In this document: positions 1-5,380 of the stretch, piece by piece
How the letters are laid out: each line of letters opens with the position of its first letter
Numbering within the stretch: the first letter of the stretch is position 1
Position numbers and translations under genes: made by a program
Notes under the pieces: generated by a model
What the model was told of the DNA's origin: nothing
Database searches by the model: none
The model's input: the letters and a program-made list of their open reading frames with translations, nothing else
Origin: an uncultured Collinsella sp.
GTDB lineage: Bacteria; Actinomycetota; Coriobacteriia; Coriobacteriales; Coriobacteriaceae
DNA length: 7,446 bases
Assembly (NCBI GenBank): GCA_900761995.1
Contig: CAAFEY010000110.1
Span: forward strand, 1 to 7,446
Direction of reading: 5' to 3'

Positions 1-569
1 CCGGCCCGCTCACCAATCTGGCGCTTGCCCTGGAGCGCGATGCGGCGGCGATGATGTCCATCGGCCGCGTGGTCGTGATGGGCGGTGCGCTTACCGTGCC
101 CGGCAACGTGAGCGCGGGCGCCGAGGCCAATATGGCAAGTGATCCCGAGGCGGCCGATGCCGTGCTGCGTTCAGGTCGCAAGCTCACCATGGTGGGCTTG
201 GATGTGACGCATCGCGTGGTGCTCACGCGTCGCGACATTGCCGGCTGGACGGGCTCGGGCACTATGGCTGGCTGCGCTTTTGCGAGCATGGTCGAGCACT
301 ATATTGGTTCGTACGAAATGAACGCGCCCTACCTGGGCGGCTGCGCGCTGCACGATCCGCTGGCGGTTGCCGTGGCGATTGATCCCACGCTCGTGGGTGC
401 GCTCGGCTGTAACCTGCGTGTCGACCTGCTGGGCGAGTATCGCGGCCGCACCATCTGCGACGAGCACCGTCTGTCCGATCCAGATAAGAGCGCGCTCGTG
501 GCGCTGACCGTCGACGCCCCGCGCTTCCTGTCCGAGTTCAAGGCCCGTATGGCTCGTGTCCTGGGCTAA
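1..569 (+). CDS. Nucleoside hydrolase (IunH-type), 3' part only
   Basis: This enzyme family splits the N-glycosidic bond of nucleosides to give a free base and ribose, in the cytoplasm, for nucleoside salvage. The gene enters the window already open: the first complete codon is at position 3, and 188 residues are visible before the TAA at 567-569. The family is usually about 310-320 residues, so roughly the first 130 are missing, including the N-terminal DxDxxxD calcium-binding motif. Visible family signatures are GPLTNLALAL at the very start, MGGAL, the substrate-site region GAEAN followed by DPEAA, VGLDVT, and LHDPLAVA near the C-terminus, whose His-Asp pair is typical of the active site. 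Internal Met codons such as the one at 51 are not starts, because conserved sequence continues upstream of them. Base preference (purine, pyrimidine or broad) cannot be told from this part. A terminator follows directly, so it does not belong to the sugar operon downstream. Confidence 0.93.
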   Translation, partial: GPLTNLALALERDAAAMMSIGRVVVMGGALTVPGNVSAGAEANMASDPEAADAVLRSGRKLTMVGLDVTHRVVLTRRDIAGWTGSGTMAGCAFASMVEHYIGSYEMNAPYLGGCALHDPLAVAVAIDPTLVGALGCNLRVDLLGEYRGRTICDEHRLSDPDKSALVALTVDAPRFLSEFKARMARVLG

Positions 570-582
570 ATGATTTTCACGC

Positions 583-618
583 CCCGTCCCATGTAGTCAA
601 TTTGGGACGGGCTTTTTT
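583..618 (+). terminator. Intrinsic terminator after the nucleoside hydrolase
   Basis: CCCGTCCCA at 583-591 pairs perfectly with TGGGACGGG at 603-611 (9 bp, 11-nt loop). After one C comes a run of six T at 613-618. It starts 14 nt after the stop codon. The 3' half belongs to a repeat that recurs before luxS. Confidence 0.88.
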
Positions 619-622
619 AGCT
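594..622 (+). repeat. Dispersed GGGACGGG repeat, copy 1
   Basis: The 29 nt from TAGTCAATTTGGGACGGG to TTTTTTAGCT recur on the opposite strand at 6962-6991 with one inserted base and one substitution. The core TTTGGGACGGG also recurs on the + strand at 6912-6922. In this copy the repeat supplies the 3' arm and T-run of the terminator. The comparison was made by eye within this window only. Confidence 0.7.
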
Positions 623-666
623 ACCGAGTAAAAACGCCCGTTGGGGGAATAGTCGCGTCGCTTCGC

Positions 667-693
667 TTGACAACAGGCTAAACTAGCTATTAA
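667..693 (+). promoter_or_regulatory. Probable promoter of the LacI-family regulator
   Basis: A perfect -35 hexamer TTGACA lies at 667-672. The best -10 candidate is TATTAA at 688-693, with a 15-bp spacer that is shorter than the optimal 17. TTAAAC at 690-695 gives 17 bp but a poorer match. Whichever is used, a CTAAAC box (678-683) lies in the spacer and a TAAAC box (691-695) overlaps the -10, so a protein bound there would block transcription. Confidence 0.6.
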
Positions 694-734
694 ACATTTA
701 CTATTCTGTTTAGATTGAATTTGCGGTCGTTTAG
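678..734. promoter_or_regulatory. GTTTA/TAAAC box cluster: candidate autoregulatory operators
   Basis: Four boxes are seen: CTAAAC 678-683, TAAAC 691-695, GTTTAG 708-713 and GTTTAG 729-734. The middle two form an inverted pair spanning 22 bp, and the last two are direct repeats exactly 21 bp apart. AAACATTTACTA at 692-703 matches AAACATTTAGTA at 1993-2004 in 11 of 12 bases, and TTCTGTTTA at 704-712 recurs on the minus strand at 2003-2011. Sharing with the promoter of the neighbouring operon suggests one regulator, most simply the LacI-type protein encoded just downstream. Inference only; no binding data. Confidence 0.5.
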
Positions 735-795
735 TTGTCGAGTCACGGGGCGGTCAGGCCACGATGCTCGACCGCGACCGTTACTAGGGGGAACA

Positions 796-1806
796 ATGGC
801 CAAAGCAAGTGTTCGCGAGATCAGCCGCATCACCGGTTTTTCGCCCGCAACCGTGTCCAACGCGCTCAACCGCAAGCGCAGCGTGAGCGAGGAGACCGCC
901 AAAGTCATCCTGGAGTGCGCGCAGTCGCTCGGCTATCAGCAGTCGACGCAGCTCGAGAGCATCCAGTTTGTGCTCGCGCGCAAGACGGGCGCCATCCTGG
1001 ACGAGAGCACCTTCCACCCCGCGGTCATCGAGGGCGTGGAGCGCCAGGCGCGTCGCCACGGCATGAGTACGAGCTTTGTCTCGCTCGACTTTAGCGACCT
1101 AGACGCCGTGCGTCCGCAGGTCGAGGGCCTGATCGCCGATCCGTCCGCTGCTATCGTGCTGATGGGTACCGAGCTGGGTGAGGAAGATTACGCCCTGTTC
1201 GCCAACGCTGCCGCCCACCTGATCGTGCTCGACGGCTGGAGCGACCGCCAGTACTTTGATGCCGTAGTCATTGCCAATACCGATTCGGTGCTGCGCGCCG
1301 TGGACTACCTTATCGAGAAGGGTCACAGGCAAATCGGCTATCTGGCAGGCGATCTTCGTATCCGCAACTTTAAGGATCGCGGGCGCGGCTATCGCCAAGC
1401 ACTTGAGGACGCGGGCCTTGAGGCCAATCCGGCATGGCGCGTCACGCTGGGCACCACGCTCGAGGGCGCTTATCGCGACATGGGCGCGTGGCTTGACAAC
1501 GCCTCGCGCGAAGATCTGCCAACGGCTTTCTTTGCCGAGAACGACGTGCTCGCTGTGGGTGCCATGCGCGCGTTCAACGAGCACGGCATTCGCGTGCCCG
1601 AGGATGTCTCGATCATCGGCTTTGACGACCTATCTCTGGGCGCTTTTTCCAACCCGCCGCTCACCACGGTGCATGTTCCCAAGCACGAGGTGGGTGAGAT
1701 CGCGGTGCGCCGCCTGGTGGGCAACATCCGCAATCCCAAGAGCTACACCTGCAAAACGGCTGTGTCGACCTATTTTGTCGAGCGCCAGAGCGTGCGCGAA
1801 ATCTAG
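796..1806 (+). CDS. LacI-family transcriptional regulator
   Basis: A cytoplasmic DNA-binding regulator of 336 residues, normal for the family. Residues 6-47 form the helix-turn-helix domain, with the recognition region SPATVSNAL at 16-24. From about residue 57 follows the periplasmic-binding-protein-like effector domain, ending with the typical VSIIGFDD and PPLTTV motifs. The start at 796 was chosen because a purine-rich ribosome site (AGGGGGA, 786-792) precedes it and the helix-turn-helix begins as usual within a few residues. An in-frame ATG at 715 would add 27 residues of unrelated sequence and lies in the promoter region. The usual hinge helix (NxxARxL) is not seen: residues 48-58 read QQSTQLESIQF. 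It faces the isomerase/transketolase/kinase operon and shares operator-like words with it, so it probably represses that operon and itself until a sugar or sugar phosphate binds. The ligand is unknown. Confidence 0.93.
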   Translation: MAKASVREISRITGFSPATVSNALNRKRSVSEETAKVILECAQSLGYQQSTQLESIQFVLARKTGAILDESTFHPAVIEGVERQARRHGMSTSFVSLDFSDLDAVRPQVEGLIADPSAAIVLMGTELGEEDYALFANAAAHLIVLDGWSDRQYFDAVVIANTDSVLRAVDYLIEKGHRQIGYLAGDLRIRNFKDRGRGYRQALEDAGLEANPAWRVTLGTTLEGAYRDMGAWLDNASREDLPTAFFAENDVLAVGAMRAFNEHGIRVPEDVSIIGFDDLSLGAFSNPPLTTVHVPKHEVGEIAVRRLVGNIRNPKSYTCKTAVSTYFVERQSVREI

Positions 1807-1868
1807 GCGGAGACGGCATCGCCTGCAGCGTGCCAAAGCTCGCTAGGGCAGTAAACATAGCGCTATTC

Positions 1869-1897
1869 AAAAGAGGGTCCTACGGGACCCTCTTTTT
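1869..1897 (+). terminator. Strong intrinsic terminator after the LacI-family gene
   Basis: AAAAGAGGGTCC at 1869-1880 pairs with GGACCCTCTTTT at 1885-1896 (12 bp) around a TACG loop, a UNCG-type stable tetraloop with a C-G closing pair. Five T follow at 1893-1897. It separates the regulator transcript from the sugar operon. The A-rich 5' side means it may also act on the minus strand. Confidence 0.93.
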
Positions 1898-1906
1898 GTT
1901 GCCCTT

Positions 1907-1929
1907 GTATGTTCAGATTGTTTACATAC
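1907..1929. promoter_or_regulatory. GTATGT-N11-ACATAC inverted repeat
   Basis: Perfect 6-bp arms (1907-1912 and 1924-1929) are separated by 11 nt, just after the terminator and at the upstream edge of the operon promoter region. The right arm overlaps the first GTTTA box (1920-1924). It could be a binding site for a dimeric regulator; such short arms can also arise by chance. Confidence 0.3.
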
Positions 1930-2037
1930 CGTTTAGGCTGATTTCTCTACCGTTTACGAGACTTTCGCGCTAAACTTTTAAACAAAAGAGTAAAACATTT
2001 AGTAAACAGAACAAAACGAAACATGCGTCTGTTTACT
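1920..2037. promoter_or_regulatory. Operon control region with seven GTTTA/TAAAC boxes
   Basis: Boxes on the + strand are GTTTA at 1920, 1931, 1952 and 2031. On the minus strand they are TAAAC at 1971, 1979 and 2003. TACCGTTTA occurs twice, at 1927-1935 and 1948-1956, exactly 21 bp apart. AAACATTTAGTA (1993-2004) nearly repeats a word in the LacI-gene promoter. The stretch is clearly AT-rich compared with the flanking genes, and the operon promoter must lie here. I see no convincing -35/-10 pair, so none is called. Probable operators for the upstream LacI-family regulator; inference. Confidence 0.5.
2001..2037. repeat. Perfect 10-bp inverted repeat before the isomerase
   Basis: AGTAAACAGA at 2001-2010 is the exact reverse complement of TCTGTTTACT at 2028-2037, with a 17-nt spacer. 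It ends 13 nt before the ribosome-binding site (GGGGAGG, 2051-2057). It may be a paired operator or, in RNA, a leader hairpin. Confidence 0.55.
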
Positions 2038-2063
2038 GAACATGTGACTAGGGGAGGACGTAC

Positions 2064-3464
2064 ATGGACAAGATCAAGCTCGGCTTTGTGCCCACGCGCC
2101 GCAGTATCTTTAGCGCGCCGGACGCGATCAAGTATCGCGGTCTGACGGCTGATCGCCTGCGCGAGATCGGCGTCGAGATTGTGGATATCGACGACATCAA
2201 CGACGAGGGCCTGCTGTTCGACGACAGCCATATCGCGCCTATCGTCGAGAAGTTCCGCGCCGAGGGCGTCGACGGCATCATGCTCTGCCACGCCAACTTT
2301 GGTACCGAGTATGTCTGCGCCCGCCTTGCCCGCGAGCTCGGCTTGCCCGTGCTGCTGTGGGGGCCGCGCGACGAGCGCCCCGAGCCCGACGGCACCCGTC
2401 TGCGTGATAGCCAGTGCGGCCTGTTCGCCACCGGCAAGGTCCTGCGCCGTTTCCAGGTTCCCTTCACCTACATGACCAACTGCCGTCTGACCGATCCCGA
2501 GTTCGAGCGCGGCGTCTGGGACTTTTTGGCCGTGTGCAACGTGGTCAAGACCTTCAAGCACACCCGCATCCTGCAGATGGCCACCCGTCCGTTCGATTTC
2601 TGGTCGACCATGTGCAACGAGGGCGAGCTGCTCGAGAAGTTCAACATCCAGCTTTCGCCCATCCCCATGACCGAGCTTGTCCAGGCCGTGCGCGACGCCC
2701 AGGCCGACGAGCAGGCCATGGCAGCCATGCTCGCCCACATTGGCGACAGCTTTGAGATCTGCATCCCCGAGGACAAGGTTCCTGCGGTCGCAGGACTCGC
2801 CATTGCCATGAAGCGCCTGGTCGAGAAGTACGGCTGCAACGCCGGCGCCATCCAGTGCTGGAACGCCCTGCAGGACGAGTTGGGCATTATGCCCTGCGCC
2901 GCCAACGCAATCCTCAACGAGATGGGCATCCCCATCGTCTGCGAGACCGACATCCATGGCGCCATCACCGCGCTGATGGTCGAGGCCGCCGACCTGGGCC
3001 GTCACCGCGGCATGTTCGCCGACTGGACCGTGCGTCATCCCGATAACGAGAACGGCGAGCTGCTGCAGCACTGCGGCCCCTGGCCCTGCAGCTGCGCGGC
3101 CGTCAAGCCCAAGCTCACTTACCCGCTGGCTTTCGATCACCCCGGCGCGCTGACGGCCGAGGCCAAGCACGGCGACCTCACCCTTGCCCGCTTTGACGGC
3201 GACAACGGCGAGTACTCGCTGCTGCTGGGCAACGCCCGCGGCATCGACGGCCCGGCCGGCATGGGCACCTACCTGTGGGTCGAGGTCGACAACCTCAAGC
3301 GCCTCGAGGCCAAGATCGTCGAGGGTCCCTACATCCACCACTGCGTCGCCATTCACGCCAACGTGGTGCCGGTGCTCTACGAGGCGTGCAAGTACATCGG
3401 CATTGTCCCCGACCTGTACGACCCCATCGAAGAAGACGTCAAAGCTTACCTGCGAGGAGAGTAG
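2064..3464 (+). CDS. L-fucose/L-arabinose isomerase family protein
   Basis: A 466-residue cytoplasmic protein of the FucI/AraA-like group of metal-dependent aldose-ketose isomerases. It is shorter than classical L-fucose isomerase (about 590) and closer to L-arabinose isomerase (about 500). Visible family features are GPRDE at 100-104, RDSQCG at 114-119, the CETDIHG motif with E294 as likely metal ligand, FADW with D320 as likely second ligand, HCGPWPC shortly after, and IHHCVAIHANV near the C-terminus with H425/H426 as candidate third ligand. Ligand roles are assigned by analogy to FucI. The ATG at 2064 follows GGGGAGG (2051-2057). It heads an operon with both transketolase halves and probably the kinase, so it most likely makes the ketose that the kinase phosphorylates. 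The substrate (an aldopentose, apiose or a 6-deoxyhexose) cannot be read from sequence; no fuculose or rhamnulose aldolase is present, which argues against a fucose-type pathway. Confidence 0.87.
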   Translation: MDKIKLGFVPTRRSIFSAPDAIKYRGLTADRLREIGVEIVDIDDINDEGLLFDDSHIAPIVEKFRAEGVDGIMLCHANFGTEYVCARLARELGLPVLLWGPRDERPEPDGTRLRDSQCGLFATGKVLRRFQVPFTYMTNCRLTDPEFERGVWDFLAVCNVVKTFKHTRILQMATRPFDFWSTMCNEGELLEKFNIQLSPIPMTELVQAVRDAQADEQAMAAMLAHIGDSFEICIPEDKVPAVAGLAIAMKRLVEKYGCNAGAIQCWNALQDELGIMPCAANAILNEMGIPIVCETDIHGAITALMVEAADLGRHRGMFADWTVRHPDNENGELLQHCGPWPCSCAAVKPKLTYPLAFDHPGALTAEAKHGDLTLARFDGDNGEYSLLLGNARGIDGPAGMGTYLWVEVDNLKRLEAKIVEGPYIHHCVAIHANVVPVLYEACKYIGIVPDLYDPIEEDVKAYLRGE

Positions 3465-3466
3465 AA

Positions 3467-4303
3467 ATGGCAACTATCGAAGAGCTTGAATCCCTGCGTT
3501 GGGACCTTCGCCGCGATTGCGTCGATATCATCATGGCTGGCGCCGGCGGGCACATCGGCGGCGACATGTCGGTCATCGATGCGCTGATGACCCTCTACGC
3601 CAACCACCTCAACATTTCGCCCGAGACCGTCGACGATCCCAACCGCGATCGCTTCGTGCTCTCCAAGGGCCACGCCATGGAGGCCTACTACGCGGTGCTC
3701 TGCCACGAGGGCTATCTGGACCTCGACGACGTCAAGGCCCGCTTCTCCAAGTTCGGCAGCCCCTACATCGGCCACCCCAACAACAAGCTCAAGGGCATCG
3801 AGATGAACTCGGGCTCGCTGGGTCACGGCCTGCCCGTGGCCGTCGGGATGGCGCTTGCCGGCAAGATGGATGGCCGCGACTACCGCGTCTACACCATCAT
3901 GGGCGACGGCGAGCTTGCCGAGGGCTCGGTCTGGGAGGGCGCCATGAGCGGCGGCAACTACCAGCTCGATAACCTGTGCGCGCTCGTGGACCGCAACCGC
4001 CTGCAGATCAGCGGCAGCACCGAGGACGTCATGAAGCAGGATTCGCAGGAGGAGCGCTGGGCCGCCTTCGGGTGGAACGTGCTGTCCATTCCGGGCAACG
4101 ACGTCCAGGCCATCGACGCCGCGCTGACGCTGGCCGCCGAGACCAAGGGTAAGCCCACGGTCATCATCCTCAACACGGTGAAGGGCTACGGCTCGCCGGT
4201 TATGGAGGACAAGGCCGCCTGGCATCATCACCTGCCCAACGATGAGGAATATGCCCAGATCATCGCCGATTTCGCTGCCCATAAGGAGGCTATCAATGGC
4301 TAA
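3467..4303 (+). CDS. Transketolase, N-terminal (ThDP pyrophosphate-domain) subunit
   Basis: A 278-residue protein equal to the first third of a full transketolase, binding the diphosphate of thiamine diphosphate. Key residues are visible: H29 in GGHIGGDMS, H69 in SKGHA, H103 in YIGHP, H120 in GSLGHGL, and the metal-binding motif GDGELAEG (D147) ending at N177 in VDRN. It needs the C-terminal subunit encoded next to form an active enzyme that moves two-carbon ketol units between sugar phosphates. The start at 3467 lies 2 nt after the isomerase stop, and its ribosome site AGGAGA (3455-3460) sits inside the isomerase gene, so the two are probably translationally coupled. An open frame continues upstream from 3275 in the same phase, but that part is an artefact of the isomerase's codon bias. 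Split transketolases serve either the general pentose-phosphate pathway or a dedicated sugar route such as apulose-4-phosphate cleavage; the operon favours a dedicated role. Confidence 0.95.
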   Translation: MATIEELESLRWDLRRDCVDIIMAGAGGHIGGDMSVIDALMTLYANHLNISPETVDDPNRDRFVLSKGHAMEAYYAVLCHEGYLDLDDVKARFSKFGSPYIGHPNNKLKGIEMNSGSLGHGLPVAVGMALAGKMDGRDYRVYTIMGDGELAEGSVWEGAMSGGNYQLDNLCALVDRNRLQISGSTEDVMKQDSQEERWAAFGWNVLSIPGNDVQAIDAALTLAAETKGKPTVIILNTVKGYGSPVMEDKAAWHHHLPNDEEYAQIIADFAAHKEAING

Positions 4304-5237
4304 CAAGATCGCCAACCGCAAGGTTATCTGCGACACGCTGCTCGAGGCCGCCGCAACCGATAAAGACATCGTCGTCCTGTGCTCCGACTCCCGCGGCTCC
4401 GCGTCGCTCACGCCGTTCTTCGATCAGTATCCCCAGCAGTCCATTGAGGTTGGCATTGCCGAGCAGGACCTGGTGAGCATCGCTGCCGGCATGGCCTCGT
4501 GCGGTAAGAAGGCCTGGGCCGCCTCGCCGGCGTCCTTTGTGACCACGCGTTCGTATGAGCAGTGCAAGGTCGACGTTTCGTACTCCAACACCAACGTCAA
4601 GCTCATCGGCATCTCGGGCGGCGTGTCCTATGGCGCCTTAGGCATGAGCCATCACTCCGCGCAGGATATCGCCGCCATGAGCGCGATTCCCAACATGCGC
4701 GTGTATCTGCCGAGCGATCGCTTCCAGACCGCCGAGCTCGTGCGTGCCCTGGTCGCCGACAACAAGCCGGCCTACATCCGCGTGGGCCGCAACCCGGTGG
4801 AGGACGTGTACACTGAGGACGAGTGCCCGTTCCAGATGGATCGCGCCACCTGGGTGCGCCGCGGCACCGATGTGACGATCGTCGCTACCGGTGAGATGGT
4901 CCGCCACGCCGTGGACGCCGCCGATCTGCTGGCCGAGCAGGGCATCTCGGCAACGGTGCTCGATATGTACTGCGTCAAGCCGCTCGACGCCGAGGCCGTG
5001 ATCGAGGCCGCCGGTGCCACGCGCGCCGTCGTGACCGTCGAGGAGCACAGTCCCTTCGGTGGCCTGGGTTCCATGGTCGCGCAGGTCGTAGGTGAGCACT
5101 GCCCGCGTCCGGTCAAGTGCCTGAGCCTGCCCGATGCGCCGGTCATCACCGGTACGAGTCCCGAGGTCTTTGCGCACTACGGCCTGACGGGCGAGGGAAT
5201 CGCCAAGACGGTCGCCGAGTTCCTGCCCGCAGAGTAA
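4296..5237 (+). CDS. Transketolase, C-terminal (pyrimidine-domain) subunit
   Basis: A 313-residue partner of the preceding gene. It carries the pyrimidine-binding domain with the catalytic glutamate E56 in EVGIAEQD, which activates the aminopyrimidine of thiamine diphosphate, and GMSHHSAQDIAAM (H119/H120), the region lining the substrate channel. The transketolase C-terminal domain follows from about residue 190 (VTIVATGEMV, VTVEEHSPFGGLG). ATG at 4296 overlaps the end of the N-subunit gene by 8 nt and has a perfect ribosome site AAGGAGG (4283-4289) six bases upstream, which indicates coupled, near-equal production. An in-frame ATG at 4242 lies inside the conserved end of the N-subunit gene and lacks such a site. 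The related enzyme 1-deoxyxylulose-5-phosphate synthase also has this fold but is a single long chain, so it is unlikely. Confidence 0.95.
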   Translation: MANKIANRKVICDTLLEAAATDKDIVVLCSDSRGSASLTPFFDQYPQQSIEVGIAEQDLVSIAAGMASCGKKAWAASPASFVTTRSYEQCKVDVSYSNTNVKLIGISGGVSYGALGMSHHSAQDIAAMSAIPNMRVYLPSDRFQTAELVRALVADNKPAYIRVGRNPVEDVYTEDECPFQMDRATWVRRGTDVTIVATGEMVRHAVDAADLLAEQGISATVLDMYCVKPLDAEAVIEAAGATRAVVTVEEHSPFGGLGSMVAQVVGEHCPRPVKCLSLPDAPVITGTSPEVFAHYGLTGEGIAKTVAEFLPAE

Positions 5238-5274
5238 TTGGTGCATCGGGGACAGGTTTGCGCCAATCCTTTTT
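5237..5274 (+). terminator. Weak terminator-like hairpin after the transketolase genes
   Basis: ATTGGTGCA (5237-5245) pairs with TGCGCCAAT (5259-5267), including one G-U pair, around a 13-nt loop. It is followed by CC and five T (5270-5274). The modest GC content and the gap before the T-run suggest partial termination, which would lower kinase expression relative to the first three genes. Confidence 0.45.
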
Positions 5275-5380
5275 GGTTGAATTTTGAGCAGGCCGGCTGC
5301 GCTCTCATGAGCCGGTCGGCCGCTCGCTCCTTGTCCGTCGGGTTGTAGTTTTTGAATCGACGGGGGAGACAGGAGAGTAC
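5275..5380 (+). other. Structured leader before the kinase gene
   Basis: No gene is seen. Two small inverted repeats are present: CCGGCT (5293-5298) with AGCCGG (5310-5315), and CCGTCG (5335-5340) with CGACGG (5358-5363). The second ends 8 nt before the kinase ribosome site AGGAGAG (5371-5377). No good -35/-10 pair was found, so the kinase probably depends on readthrough from the operon. A weak local promoter cannot be excluded. Confidence 0.35.

Noticed and set aside
715..795. Longer N-terminus for the LacI-family gene starting at 715
   Set aside because: The added residues match no LacI N-terminus, the region carries promoter and operator features, and the ATG at 796 has the proper ribosome site.
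1947..3473. 508-codon open frame on the minus strand opposite the isomerase
   Set aside because: It mirrors the codon bias of the isomerase gene, shows no recognisable family motifs, and the opposite strand carries an unmistakable conserved protein with a good ribosome site.
3446..4411. 321-codon open frame on the minus strand opposite the transketolase N subunit
   Set aside because: A shadow frame; the + strand protein has every expected ThDP-site residue.
3467..5237. Split 1-deoxyxylulose-5-phosphate synthase
   Set aside because: The motifs (GSLGHGL, GDGELAEG, LQISG, IAEQD) and division into 278 and 313 residues fit the known two-subunit transketolases better, and no isoprenoid genes are near.
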